Positions 1 to 14,020 of a DNA stretch of 64,000 nucleotides are shown piece by piece. Source of the stretch: Anisakis pegreffii (lineage: Eukaryota; Nematoda; Chromadorea; Rhabditida; Anisakidae). The translations under genes and the position numbers were made by a program. The notes under the pieces are model-generated. The model did no database searches and had not been told where the DNA came from. It was given only the letters and a program-made list of their open reading frames with translations. The stretch lies in assembly GCA_035041965.1 (NCBI GenBank), contig JAPYMA010000325.1, forward strand, positions 186,001 through 250,000, read 5' to 3'. Each line of letters opens with the position of its first letter. Within the stretch, counting starts at the first letter, position 1.

Positions 1-2077
1 TATCTTAATATTGATGTGTCTTAAATATCATAATATCTCGAAACTAATAAGTTTGAAGTTATTCTTACCCAATCGCATATCTGCCCAGCAAAAATTCAAT
101 TTCGGTGTTGTGATGTGTTACTGTCCATTCAAGGTGGCATATGTATATTACTTGCAGATGCCTATCACATTTGCTAGTCATTCCTGTCATGCGGTACATG
201 CAGTAGCATGTTCGTATCGATAATGAATCGACGATTAAGCGTTTCCGTAATCGATAAAGGCGATGGATATCTCGAATCGGAATCGTCACAATGCTTTTGC
301 ATAATAGAATAAACAAACGACTATGCAATTTATCTATTTGTGTTCGGTATTTATATTGATATTTATATGTGCTGTATCTTATATAAATATTGTAAATGCT
401 CACCAACACTAAACGCATTCATTCCAATGCCAAGCGAGCAGCACACAATTGTTGTTGTGTTTGTTGCATTTCTGTGGCTATAATTCATTTCGAATGTCCT
501 TCGTTCATTATTCCGTTGAACATTTCCCTACTCACAGTTCACTCCTTTGAGCATTTCCTGTAATTTTGCACACCGCCGCACTTATCTTCTTCCCTCATAC
601 AATAGCTAAATTATATGGTGATGCGCTCAATTTGACATTTGTTAAGGATTCATTCATTATCCGATGGCGTTTTTGATGCGATTAGTGAATGTTGCCGGCG
701 TGTGACAAAGGTTAAAATTACATTCTGAGTCATGATGTATTAGATCAATTATTAGCAGGTTCATCAATCGAAGTAGTTCTTAAATTCAGTTACTACTGCA
801 ATGAGCTGACTATTCAATCAGTTTAAGTGCTTATAATTGAGGATGCAATCTCAAAGCAGATATCATGCACACGAACTCAAAATGCTTTAGCGTAATTAGC
901 GGTTATACATTCGTCATTGTTTATTAGGAACAACCATGGTGTTTGATGTTATTTTCGGGCACAATACTAAAATATTGCGCGTTGTATATTAATGTTTGGG
1001 TTGAGATGGAAGTAAGTGGTTATCGGTGATTTTGTTAGATGAAATGAAACGACCCGTTACGATTCGATGCGGTCACATAATATCGTCTTTCTCATCTTTA
1101 TAAGGCACACCGAACATAGGTGAGATATAATCGGAAAGGATAAGAAACAACTTTGCAGAGGATAGATAGATTGACTCATTCGTTATTAGCGATTGAACAA
1201 TCGACGAGTGAATATCCAATGTATTATAATATGATATTAATATAAATATTTTATATGAAATGCGATAGAGATTGGAGGATATCAAATGCCAAACGAATAT
1301 CTAATGCTCACAAGACTTGCACTGCACCACCACCAGCACCTCATTCAAATGTTACATTACGGCTGCCTCGTGCCTATTGCTGCCCCCACTTCTTGTCTTT
1401 ACATTTTCCCGACGTGCTACCAAGTTATTCATCGATGTGCATCATTCCAACGCATAACTCCTTTACCTAGGACGACTCAATAACATCGCTTCACTTAAAT
1501 TCCTCTCAATATTAATCTTAATCTTCATAAGCAAACAACCACATCCCACAAATCGGCGTGCTCTCGTTTGTTGTTCCGAAAGTTAAATGTTGACTGATAT
1601 TTAATCTTTTAGCTGGTGTTATTCATATTAATCTATGCACCCAAAAATTGCTCACAGTTAGGCGATTTGAAATGTTTTTGAAACAAAATGATGAGAGTAG
1701 AGTTTTTTCGAGTTTTGAAAAGACCATGTGGAAAGTGTTAATTGAGTTCGTCTGTGCGCTTGGTGCACTTACAATTAGATGTAGGAATGCTTGAACGGAA
1801 CAGAAAAATTTACTACAATGAAGTTGTTCGCGTCATTTGATATCATAGCACATTATATCACTTTCAAGGAAACAACAAAATAGTATTTTTGAGAGCAATG
1901 AAATGTTGATTGAATGTTTACGTTGGTATCGTCTGATTCATCATGATTTATTGGAATACTTACATGCAATTTTTTGTCTCATTATTGGTGCGATTTCAAT
2001 TACTTCTTCTTTTTTTTCATGTAGATATTCTGCATTGATGTGGTGATTAGAAAAAGTTGACGTTTATTAATCTGTGG
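1..2077. other. Upstream region of the Prickle-like gene, no gene recognised
   Basis: AT-rich sequence with scattered short open frames that show no recognisable domain. A possible splice acceptor (T-rich tract ending in CATGTAG, AG at 2023-2024) and a second one (GATTAG ending at 2050) lie just ahead of the first coding exon. They could mark a 5' UTR intron or a spliced-leader addition site. Nothing else stands out. Confidence 0.5.
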
Positions 2078-5000
2078 ATGCTTTGGAAGCGATTTAATCC
2101 GTACGAGTTAACAGTATCGTTTGCGCAAGAGCGTGTTAAAATGATGATGACCAGTGTTCAGATGAGTCAGAATTGCCTTTCACCAGCATCTCGAATTCGT
2201 ATTGCTGCTGACGTTCATCATCGACACAGTATTAGTGACGATGACAGTGGATGTATTCTCGAAGAATATTCATGGGTACCCAGTGGTATTAAGCCGGATA
2301 TGGTCAGTTTTCAGTTCTTTCAAAATTCTTCCTGTATTAGATGATGTTTACTGTGTATATTGTTCGTATCAGCCAGGTATTTTGGTGGATTTTCTGATTG
2401 TGAATCTCTCATCCGGATATTAGGTCATGGATTGTCTGAAGTTTTAGGATAAGTGAGATCAGTAAAATCACTTCGTTATATTGTACCGTGAAAGGTGAAA
2501 TGTAGTATGTTGTTTTAAGATTGCCGTGTAAACAATGTCCAATATATTATTTTGTCATCGTGCCATTTATTTTAGGTGCACATGTACTTTGCATGTCTTC
2601 CGGAGGACAAAATTCCGTACGTGAACTCAGTTGGTGAGAAATGGCGGATTAAACAGCTGCAGTATCAACTTCCGGCTCAGGACTCTGACCGACAGTACTG
2701 TGCAAAATTGAGCGAGCAAGAGCAGTTGGAATTGGTGCAGTTTGAGAGCGATCGCAAGCGACAATCGCTTGGTCGAGGCATCATCAAGCAACTACCTTAC
2801 GACAGTAAACGAAGACATTGTCATCAGGTTGAATCTTCGTTTGTTACGACCTTATCGTTCGGTTTTTGTCCATTAATCGAGAGTTTTGAACTTTTGTGAG
2901 CACATTTATGACTGCACTACAATATATTATTGTAGTGGAAATGACTGTCGGTTGTTAACTCAGAAATCAAATTGAGTGATTGAAAGCAATAATCACTGCC
3001 CTAAAAAAATAATAATGGACATATCCATCATACTCGAACTTTATCTTGCTCGGCTTCCTTTTCTTTGAACATAATTCCAGTCGGTAAGATTACCTACTCA
3101 AGAGCAATCGCTCCTATTCGAATTCAGCCATTTACGGATGAAATATCACTAAATGCTAATCGTCAATAACACTGTTGTGACAGATATTAATGTGGAAATG
3201 TTTGTGTTTTTTAAATGTACGATTCATAAGAAATGTCAGATTTGTTTCGTATTATGTGATAAATTTGGGCGTTTATTTGACATAAATCGGGAAATATGGA
3301 TTCTGTAAATGGGTAGAAGAGTGTGGGTGTGTGCGCATTTCATTTGCTGATTGATTGAAAGTTTAATGAGAGTTGTGTCCGATCAGATCACATTCGCTTT
3401 CAAAGAATCATTTAGAATGCCGTATAACATTCAAAACTAATATCACATCGATATCTTGAAACACAATATGAGGATGATGATGCAACATGACATATTTATA
3501 TTGTTTGATAGATAATTAGTCTAACAGTTCATCATGTATATACATATAATTATCATTATCATTGCTAGATCATGAAATAGTGCAAATCGCGTATAACAAC
3601 CACTATTGCCTTTCATTGCGCATATCCCTCTTCAGTGAATCGAATTAATCCAACGAATTGAGTAGCAATCTAAACCAATAATATTGCTCATTACGGTGAG
3701 ATGATGGCATTTTGAGTCGTTTCGATTGGGATGTTAGATTTTATGGTGGGAAGACGACTAAGAAGGAACGAGTTGAGTTTAACAAGTCGTGTTTAATGTT
3801 GATTTGTGAGTGTTTAGGCAGGAATGATAAGTAATTGATGCAGTAGACCTGACAAATTCTATAGCTTTGTTTTAAAACGAGCGTTGATTTATTGTAAGCG
3901 CAAGTGTGTGCTAATATTTCGAATATAACATCGATGAGCTGCTGCAATAAATTCCAGAGCAATTTGATCAACAGCGTTGATCTACTAATATTGGCATTTC
4001 CATTATGACAGTAAAAATAAGCACATTTTATGGCTTTTCTCGCAGTACTGCTCATTGTCATTGTATGACATTTTCTCCCGTACACTTGAATTCCATAATC
4101 TCTGAATTTATAACGAAGGAATTTGAAATGAATTTCACTTCTTTATGGCGGCGGAATATGAAATTATTTACAACAAAACGAAAAGATATCGTTGATCGGC
4201 ACTTATTTCGTGTGTTTGTAATCGTTGTCAATTCAAACAAGCTAAATTCGTCGTCGTTCATCTCTCTGCAGCAATCCCAACTAAATGGGAAATGTAAATT
4301 TTATTGAGGAACATGTCAACTTTAAAGTATCAGTAATGGTTTTAATGTGAGTTTTCTCACCTTCAGATCTTCTCATGCATTAGTGATATTTGCCACAATG
4401 ATACAGTTATTTGCATTGAAAACTGATACTGATACTCTTCAGAGTATCCGAAATATCAAAATGCAGCAGCAGTGTAGCGCATAGTACTTGAGAGTAATTT
4501 TGCTCGAGATAATGCATCTTAAAGATTGAACCAATTAAATTGTTCACTTGAGAACCCAACTCTATGTGATAGCTGTCAAACTCAGCATCCTTCTCTCATA
4601 TCCTTATGTTCGCCTGAAGACGAATGAATATGTTTGTAAACAGGAAATGATCTATTGTGCAAGTTTAGCATCTATCTTATACAACATCTCAATTAGGACT
4701 CATAATCAGTGGTGTAGTTCAATGCTGAATGTTGTGTCCTTGCTTCTTTACAATATAGAATGAAGCAGATATATGGACGATATGTGATTACTGCACAGAG
4801 GGCATATTTACATAAATGTGTGCGTTTGAAATATGATCAGACTCCGTGCGAACCGCGTATTGTGTTTGATAAACGAACTGAAATGGGGGATAAATGTTGC
4901 AGGGTAAGGATACCTACGAACTTCGATTCATGAACTAATGCATGCGACATCTAATGACTATTTAGAATATTTCTTTTAGTATCACATGTATCATATGGCG

Positions 5001-8000
5001 TGGGACATTGTCTTCAGCACTACCGTTTGACTAAAATTGGATTCATTAAGACGTTTCGATGAGATTTTTCCAGTCCTTCCAACATTCCATTCGATCCTCA
5101 AAGAAGAAAGAACAACAGCTGAAATTACTGAATAGTTAATAGCTTGATGAGAATTTCAAACGACGTGATGCAATCAGTCCATACAGATAAATAATATACT
5201 AATCTGTAATGACGTATGCATAAAAATATGATAATACAAATGCGAAATACGATCAAAAATTGAGCAGCTGTACGCGACATTCGTTTCATAATGGGTTAAT
5301 CGCTTGATTTATGGGTTGTTTGTGTTTATTTGTGTTGCTAGACGATCGCTAGTAGAAAGACGGTGAATGCGTGTTTTTGGGGACTGTGACTATCGTAAAT
5401 TAAGCATGTGCACATTATTTTGCAATATCCGATGTTATCATTGGTCAAATCGGTTGTTCACACATTCCATTCTGTTCACATAAAAGGTTAACATGCGTTA
5501 GGTTGAGTAAATCCAAATTATTCTTTCTGCTCAATTACTGTTGCGCTTCTCAATAGAACATTGCACTGAATCGTCCTGACCAGTCTGAAATCATGCGTAC
5601 TTTATATACGGGTTGTTCGAAACAAAAAGTGAAACGTGACAAAATTGATCGTTCTTTGCTCTGCTTCCTTTATGAAGGATTAGCAGCGAGCGATATCGAC
5701 CTGAATTGATCCCAAGAGAACTGGTGAAGCTTCTCTTGTTATTTCGGATAGATTCATATTGAATGTCATGCTTCACTTTGAGTTTTGATAAACACCGCTA
5801 TGTGATGCAGCTGCACGCATTTTATTTTTGTGCCTACTCATACATAAGCTTCATTTACTTTATTTCTAGCGTTCTTCAGATGCTCTCCGAATGCTGCATT
5901 TAAAACCATTTTCTATTCCGTTTGTTTCATTCCGTACCGTCGCTTATGCTTTCAACCTGAGAACATTACTGAATGACTATTATTCAGCTTCATTAGTCAT
6001 CTTATATCACCTTCAGCAAGCCCGTTACCTTGTTCAATCGCATTGGAATTAAGAATAAGATTCTCCTGCAGCATTTTGAATTATGATTAGCATCAGTGTT
6101 GGAAAAAAGAGAATTGTATCAGCGGAAGCATGAGATTCTCGCATAAAATGCTCGTAAGAATCAGCTAAAATGCACCACAATAATTTGAAGACAACTCAAC
6201 AATCGAGTGTATGATCTAATGGAATCGTTCAAAAGCAGCAGTTCGGACTGTAATTCGGTGACTAAAATGAATTTCAGTGTAAAAGTGGCCTAACAGAAGG
6301 GAATTTGATTATCAGCGCTCAACGATTTGGTGATGACGTTTATTGGCATCCACAATGTTTCATTTGTACGGACTGTGAGAATTTACTGGTGGATTTGATT
6401 TACTTCAAACATGGAGCTGATGTATTCTGCGGTCGACATCACGCCGAACACATTAAACCTCGATGTGCAAAATGCGATGAGGTAAATATTATTTTATCCC
6501 ACTCTTTTCATTCTGTGCATTCACTACATGCAAATGTTTATAAAAGAGTTGGCTTTATGTGATGCGATTACAAGAATTGTTCTGATCGATATAGTGATGA
6601 GTTGAAATGAATGCGGATTATGATGAGATTTATGAATAAGTCTATTTATGAGTGCGCAAACATAACAAAATTGGAAATGTTTTCAATTCACTATCGCTCG
6701 ATGATCTGCTCAATAAAAGATTACTTATGAAAGGATGAGAGATTAAGTAGTGGTAAATAATATGTGCAGATGTGTTTGGGTCATTCCGTTCGGCTCAATG
6801 CAACCTCCACTCTTATCTTTGTATTTATCCAGCAAAACATAAACATTGACCATTAATTCTCTTGTTGAACCCAAAGCTATCATTCACCCATCTATGGAGG
6901 CGATATCTTCTTTTACGATGAACACAAATAATGCGATCGTTACTATGGAATGATCACACAACTTCATAAATGATCTTTAACGATTGTTTTATTGCTAACG
7001 TATTGCCGATGATGAGGATTGATGACATTGCTTTTGCGTTGCATTGTAATGAATACCTCATAAAGATTACCATAGAAATCATTTTTGTTTACTAATTACT
7101 GCTAAAATGAGACAAATGATGCATACAAATTATCCAATTATCAACCAATAAAATAACATTGTCATCTCATCGAATCCAAGCTCAATGTATTCTTCCTCTT
7201 TCTGCTGAATTCAGCGTTCACATTGACCTTTTACACCCAAACGTTAACATCACAAATGGGCACCACAGCACTACAGAAATTTCTCAGGAATTTCATGATC
7301 TATTCTATTAATAGGTAAAATTACTGTCATTGCTGCCCCAGTTAAGCAGTTCAGGCCACAGTTCCAAATCGAGTCAGTGAATCTGAAGGTTCGCTCCAGA
7401 ATGTTGTCTATTATCAAAGAGAACTTCTGTGTATCAGAGCGATTCAGTGAACAATAACAACATAAGAAAGTGAAGCATGCAAAACTTATTGAATTCCGCC
7501 GAATAGTAACGCTTCTTAAACTGAACATAATAATAGTTACATTATTCTATGTTCTAAAAGAGCATTAATTTCAGTTGATATTCAGCGAGGAGTGCACCGA
7601 AGCCGAGGGACGTACATGGCATCTGTCACATTTTTCATGCACTCAGTGTGGAATGCAACTCGGAGGACAAAGGTAACGTTCGTAAATTATGGTGATTGAT
7701 TGTCACAATTTTATCTGCTTACTTAATCACTGCGCGTTTTCAACATTGTTCGTGTTTTTGTTGAGAAATGAATGATAGATTCTACTTGAGATGAACGTTC
7801 ATTTCGATAATGAACACATTTTGTAGCGTAATAATGTGCGAGGAACGATTGATCATTTGCTGAATTGTGGCTCCATTTAGTGAATCTGATTGCAAGTTTG
7901 ATTAACTATAAGTGAAAATTGTCATCAGCACAAAGCATTTCACTTTGCTCACGTCAACAGTCCGTTGAGTGATTTGAAATGTCATTAATCACGTCAACTG

Positions 8001-10031
8001 TCCACATTGAATGATTGTTTCAGGTACATTGCCAAAGAAAATCGTATCCTTTGTATAGCGTGCTTGCAGAGGGAGAACTTCTCGTTGACTTGTAATACTT
8101 GCAAAAAAGTGATCAACGTAGAGAAACCGCACATAACACAGGTTTGACAGTGTTTCATTTTGTGCCGTTATTTGAGATATTACTGTGGAAAAGCAGTTGA
8201 ATGCTAGTGAATGATTCGATGCTTTATCATAAGCATTTGATTGACTTTGAACATTTCACCAGAATACGCAAAAACTACTCTTGCTAGAATTTGATATTTG
8301 ATACAATTGCTACAAATCGAACACAACAAACTCAATTTTCGATAATGTGACATAAGGATGCAAGAACTTTAGTGGCTTTCGACGGAAGTGAAGAAAATGC
8401 GAATACAAATAAGACAATTAATTAGGTGAATGACTTCTCAAAATGGTGTATTATTGAAGGGCGATACTCATTGGCATGCAAACGAACGATGTTTTTGTTG
8501 TTGTGAATGTGGAATGAATTTACTCGGTAAGGAATACTCGCTCAACGATGGTCGTTTGTTCTGTGGTTTAGCCGAATGTCAACCGAAACGATATCATAAG
8601 GTATTTCAACGAATGTTTCATAACACTGTTGCTCACTGGAATATCTCAAATTTATTCATTGCAGTGTGTTCATTTTATGCTGCTAATATGTTCGCATTGT
8701 ATCCCTTCTCATTTTTGTATCTCTTTATCGAGCAGTTTTCCAGAGAATTTTCCCAATTTCCCCATTCAAATCATCGAAAAACAATTGCTTTCTGTCTGTA
8801 AACATAGAATCAAACATAAATTTGTTTTGATTGAGATGCGTTGAGGTGCATTGCACCGCTCAAATGATAGCATTTTATTATGAAGATGTGCGTCATCGTG
8901 ACACTTCAGGTTTCATTCGATCCGAGCATATCGAGTGGGTGTAATCGTTCGAAAAAACCTGCACCTCCTCAACCACCGTCACGCAGTCCACCTGCGCCAC
9001 CCACTGAAAATATTTACGAAACGGTCTTACCGTCATCCTCATCGCAGGATCTCACTCAGATCGAACATCACAAACGGTTTGTTACTTTGTTACGTCTCAA
9101 ATCGATTGTGACTGTATTGATCAGATCACTTATTTATTTCATTCTGCTGTCATTTTTCCGTAATATTTGTTAAAGGCAGAAATGTTAAGTGCTTGATTTT
9201 CGCAATATTTGAATCAACCATTTGTGCATTGTCTGAATATCGGATTACACTGATGGAACTCAGCCGATTTTCCCCACTCGCAATTGCACCAAATGTTCAT
9301 GGTTTCGCAAACGAAATGTAGATGCTTAGCTAGAGAGTTGAACTGAGCATTCAATCATAAGTGCCTTGTTTGGTTTGAAGAGCACTGATTCAATTCTTAC
9401 AGGTATGACGACGTACATCCATCATATAGCATCAATGAGTCACAATGCGTTGGACCTGCAAATAAACATCGCCATGATGCCGATAAGAGCTGTAAGGTGA
9501 TCGAATGCAGTAGTAGGAGACAAAACTATTATTCGAGAATGCCATCAGTGGGAACGCAAAGGTGGAAACATCAACGTTGCAGGTGAACATGTTTCAGTGC
9601 TCCTGAAAAACTCTCGAAAGCTCATCACTTGAAACCATTTGATCGATTAAGATCATAATTATATTATATAACCTGAATCATATTCACTTCGATTTATTGA
9701 AGATAAAGCAAACGGTGAACTGAAAATATCGTAGAGTTTCCAAATTTGTAATTCAAAACGATCATGGAATCAATGAACGTTTCGGAATTTTCGAAAATTG
9801 AAAAGTTTGTGGCGAAAGAATTCTGTTTCGCTCATGTTTCTTGCAATCCACCGAGTTGTAAAGTTCATTTTCAGTTCGTGTAGTTCATCGGAAAGCGATT
9901 CAGAAGATGTTTACCTTTCGAACTTCTTGGCCGTATCACTTCGTCAGTCAGATCGAGTGGTTAGTTTCAATTCTCCCCGTTTTCGCATCGCACTCTTTCT
10001 CAAATTCGAGTTTGATCAAATCAGGCAATGA
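2078..10031 (+). CDS. prickle: Prickle-like PET/LIM planar cell polarity protein (9 exons)
   Basis: Cytoplasmic planar-cell-polarity adaptor; in the family it works with Van Gogh/Strabismus at the cell cortex. Exons: 2078-2302, 2576-2827, 6278-6481, 7575-7672, 8024-8141, about 8426-8600, 8910-9076, 9403-9582 and 9875-10031, about 524 codons. Residues about 57-150 form a PET domain ([15 protein letters not shown], then [20 protein letters not shown]). Three LIM domains follow. LIM1 starts at CHQC and contains WHPQCF, LVDLIYF and CGRHH; LIM2 has [11 protein letters not shown] and GGQR; LIM3 has [15 protein letters not shown] and FCG. The tail has a Pro-rich stretch and a Ser/acidic [14 protein letters not shown] motif also seen in Prickle C-termini. 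ATG 2078 was chosen because an in-frame TAG lies at 2048-2050. The LIM3 exon is one base out of phase (see findings). The stop at 10029-10031 is the first in frame; I see no clear CaaX box, so the real 3' end may differ. Confidence 0.9.
2828..6277. other. Intron 2 of the Prickle-like gene (3.45 kb)
   Basis: This intron separates the PET exon from the LIM1 exon. It is bounded by CAG|GTTGAA and ATTTCAG|TGT. It holds several open frames of 60-115 codons on both strands (3741-4307 region, 4548-4763, 5591-5776) with no family resemblance and intron-like composition. I regard them as chance ORFs. Confidence 0.6.
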
Positions 10032-11184
10032 CTTCAGTATGTCAACCACGGAATTTAACAGTACTCTAACAACAATTATTCAGAAGAAGTGTGTAAATAT
10101 TGTCAGTTGCTGATAAATGTACTCTTTGACGTCAATATAGTATCAAACTAAAAAGTGCCCCAAAAATTCCGTGCAGCGATGCATGGCTCAGCTCACGAAA
10201 AAAGTGCAGTTCATGTCGTTAAAAGTCATTAAAATTATGAATGCACGTAGAAATTATTTATTTTATTGACGAATGTTGTCAGTGAACGACGTGAAGAATA
10301 AGATGAAATATTGTGCAATGTTCACTGAGATGATCGATAAAGTGACTGATCAGTGAACTGAATTGAGTAACTTTTAGTTGACAAATGATAACGCTTGCCT
10401 TGAATTCAAGAAAAAATGAATGCTTCACCACAGAATTTGAGAATTACTCATCAAAAAAAACAGCTTCTTTGGCCTATCAAATTGAGTTGCAAAATTGAAA
10501 CGATTGAAATTTCAGAACGTGAAGCAACACAATTTATGCCTTCGACCAATCGTGAACACGGCACGGACAGCTAAAACAAAATCATCGAATAATTGTATAG
10601 TATCGTAGAAGTTATTCGCCAGCTTCTTCGATTTCATGTTCTGATATATGTGATATGAATAGTGAAAATTAATACCACAAGTATTGTTGTACTCTTAACT
10701 GGCATTCTCATATAAACTATAATATACGTTCTCTGATGCAGCGTTCAACTTGGAGTCCCTCATTAAGTGTGCAACATCATAGTGGAATTACGTGGGCACT
10801 GCGCACTGATATACTTGTGAATTTTATCACACTGATTTTTGTATTCAGCAACGAATCGATGCAAAAAAATCCCATTCAAGCACTACAATGATTTGTAAAT
10901 GAAAGTATTCAATTCGTGTAACCAGTGCCTTAAACCAAGATTAGGAACGAAGGTATTCTTGAGGAGGAAATCCCACCTTATAAGCGAGGACTGGAGTGGC
11001 GAAGGATGCCGCAAAAGTGAGTCCCAATCGCGGAATTCTCGAGAAGGATCGGGGTTTCCGTCCCCGTTCCCAAGCTTACTTTAAACCAATAGAAGTACAT
11101 GTTCAACAACCCGTATCGCTTTTTAAAGATGTGAAATTGCGATGGTTAGCGTAAAGTGCGGCCACGACTTAAATTTTTGCTTAG

Positions 11185-11445
11185 ACTTATGCTGAAACAT
11201 ATACCGCAGCCGAGATACCTAATAAACAAATCGATGGGCCATGTCAATATGAAGTATGTGTTGAACACTTACGGCTACCTGGTACGAGCCTAAGCCGGAA
11301 TGTAATCCACCGCGATATTGCAATCAGATTATCACCACTTCAAAGAGATGTGTATTCGAGAACTAGGATAAAGTGTGTATTCGAGATGTGTGTAAAGTTG
11401 TGTGCGATCATCGCGAATTTTTTCGCTCTCGAAGAGCAGAGATAA
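11185..11445 (+). other. Unexplained open stretch, possible exon or relic ORF
   Basis: The frame beginning right after TTTGCTTAG at 11184 stays open for 86 codons, to TAA at 11443-11445. It has no early Met, so it would have to be an internal or terminal exon. The bounding TAG could be a splice acceptor. Overlapping frames on the same strand (11373-11666) and the opposite strand (11332-11574) are also open, which argues for local composition rather than selection. The protein matches no family I know. A short near-repeat, GTGTATTCGAGA, occurs twice inside it (about 11350 and 11373). Confidence 0.15.
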
Positions 11446-13199
11446 ATGCCTGTTTCTGTATTTACTCAGCCACCATTGAATGTCAGTCAAACCCTGAGCG
11501 GAACAACGCCATCGCACTTTCGATTTACAATTCCTGCTACATTCCAGAGGATGTAATCTTAAAGCAAAGCTCACATCATGTGGGTTGTAAACGTGATTTT
11601 GAATTGTGTGTTGCCGTCAGCGACAGACAAACGAAATTTTTTAGGCAATTTGATTTTGTAAGATAGAAAACGAGATTCTGATATCCGAGAGGACAAAAAA
11701 ATTCTATAAACAAAACGACTGCAGTGAACAATTTACGAGAAATTTGCAACCTTTGAAACACGAACAATGACACAATATAATTTATGATATTCGCCTTCAA
11801 CAATCACATTCTGGTTGTTCCTCATTCGAATCGTTGGTATGTCAACGGATCACGACGGAGACTGTGATGCTTTATGACATTCTAATTGACCTATCAGGAC
11901 AATGCGTAAGTAGGTACATGTATGCTCATGAGTGGAACGCTCATGTGAACAATTTACTGTTCATTCGTTGTTCAGTAGATGCACAGTATCAGCAGACACA
12001 GCAGAAATAGAGTCATTTGACTGAATGTATCCTGAAACAATTCACATTTCTGAATCAATTCATTGCCGCGTCAATTGTTCAGAGTTGCAAAGTTGTGCAA
12101 TTGATCAAAAAAATCTCAATCATCGAAACCTGTCAACATGAGAACGAACACTCGTTCAGATGCTGTGTCTCATTAATCACTCACAGTTCCACTGCTCTAC
12201 ACTACTATCGTTTGTCGGATTTTGATCGATTGCGTGCCCATATCGCAGTAACTGAGTTTCGGCGCCCCAAATGAGCAGAAAATTTGAAAAATAGCGATGC
12301 ACTTTCAGCATTCTTTTTCAAATACATTCATTCATTTTTCCCTAAAGTTTTTTTCCGTATTCATGGCTAAATTCGAGAATCCATTGCATAGTTTCATTTG
12401 TTTGCGTCTTATCAAGTGCAACCAAGTGAGCAACGAACAGTTATATCTCGGTCCATTATTGTTCCAACTACTTCCTCGTGTTTTCACAATTAAACGATCA
12501 GCTTGAATTCTATTATTATGTCAGCTTGAATTCTGTTATTCTCTGCATATGTTCACGATGACTGGAAATTGCTGATCCAATAAGTGGATAATTGAATCGA
12601 AAAATTTCGAGTTCACATGCAGAATTTAGCTATCGAATTATGTATTGGATAATTGTGAATTGAGTGCGTTACATGCTCAATATTTTGGTTGTGTCAATTG
12701 AAGTTTATTTCCGCAAAAAGCAAATGTCATTTTTAAATGGTATTTAACTGGTAAGTTCATCAACTGTCAAGCAGTCCGATAAATTACGATGATAATGCGA
12801 CGACAAACAATGGTGCAAGATTATGAAATAATGAATTTTTGGGTGGAGTTGATGAATCGTTTCGTTTCATTTTATTGAAATGTTTACTAAAACAGAAATG
12901 AGCAAAAAGAAAACAATTAAACACACCGAACACAAAAATCGCACACTAAACACCAAAAGTCAATCCCTCATAAATCAGTCATACTTTTTTTGCAATGATC
13001 AAACAAAGACTTCCTTGATTACTCATTTGTACAGCAGCAGCTCCACAAGTACATATGATGATGATTTTCGTACTTTCAGCATTCAGTTCATTTACTTCAA
13101 TTGCTTTCATTTTGTTTGTTCCGATCCGTTCTACTATCATCAGTTTTGTTAATTTTTGCAAATGGCTAGAACTTACTCTAATGGTATACGCTTATCTGC

Positions 13200-13327
13200 T
13201 CTATAAACACTTACTATAGTGGATGTTAGGAGTGTGCGAGGACATTTTAGTTATTGTTGTAGGAGATGCAAGGACATCTTTAAATTTTCTATGGGGTACA
13301 GTAAAGAAAAAAGGCTGAGAACCACTG
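13200..13327 (-). mobile_element. Remnant of a hAT-type non-autonomous transposon (one terminus)
   Basis: Read on the minus strand from 13327, the sequence begins CAGTGGTTCTCAGCCTTTTT, very close to terminal inverted repeats of Charlie-like hAT transposons. The 8 bases just outside it (CTATGAAA, 13328-13335) fit the hAT target-site pattern nTnnnnAn. I could not find a clean matching left terminus, so the left limit is only a guess. No transposase is present. Confidence 0.45.
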
Positions 13328-13640
13328 CTATGAAATATACATAGACTTATTATGTGAGAACTTCATTTGCAAAACAATGAATGATAAATATCAGTTGAAA
13401 ACACGAAGCGATTGCAAATTGAACTGACTGATGGCGGAGTTGTAGAAACGGATATTAGATTGATTAGCGAAAATCTTGTTTAAACAAACAACAAAAATAC
13501 GAGTAACGAAATAGCGAGTGAGTTAGTTATTTGAAACGCGCTGAATACGACGACGAGAGCTTTCGAAAGGAGGAGCGTTCAGAGTAGATGAAGCAACGCA
13601 AGTTGTGGTTGCTGCTTGATTGTAGTGCTCGGGTATTATG

Positions 13641-13694
13641 TGCTGCTGCTGCTGCTTGTTCTCCTCCCATTTCGCGTCGTCGTCGTCTTCTTCT
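13641..13694 (+). repeat. Trinucleotide runs (TGC)n, (CGT)n, (CTT)n
   Basis: A (TGC)5-6 run at 13641-13656 is followed by CGTCGTCGTCGTC and CTTCTTCTTCAG near 13676-13694. The last piece ends in a good splice-acceptor-like CTTCAG, so the run may lie next to a 5' UTR exon of the downstream tetraspanin gene. Confidence 0.5.
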
Positions 13695-13935
13695 TCAGTT
13701 TGTTTCCAGTGAGCAGTGGTTCAGTTCAATAACAACCGCACAGACGTAAGATTGATAGCGGAACAACGGAAAGAAAGCGATCATTTTGTCATGAATCGTT
13801 TTTATTTGATTAAGTGGAATATTGAGCAGTGGAAGTGGACCTATTGCACACAGCACACAAAACTGCACCTGATACGACGACACTGAGTTGTTGAATTGAT
13901 TTCATTCGATTCGATTGCATTTGCTTTTCTTGCAG

Positions 13936-14020
13936 GCAGCATTCATTGCTGGACACATTTGAATATATATATGTGCAATAATTGTTATTTACATTGCAAT
14001 TGATTATATTCGATGTGGAA
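13936..14020 (+). other. Candidate non-coding 5' exon of the tetraspanin gene
   Basis: An 85-base segment bounded by a good acceptor (TTTTCTTGCAG) and a consensus donor (GTGGAA|GTAAGTGAG), 195 bases before the tetraspanin start codon. It has stops in frame, so it would be 5' UTR. The support is only the splice signals and the position. Confidence 0.3.
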
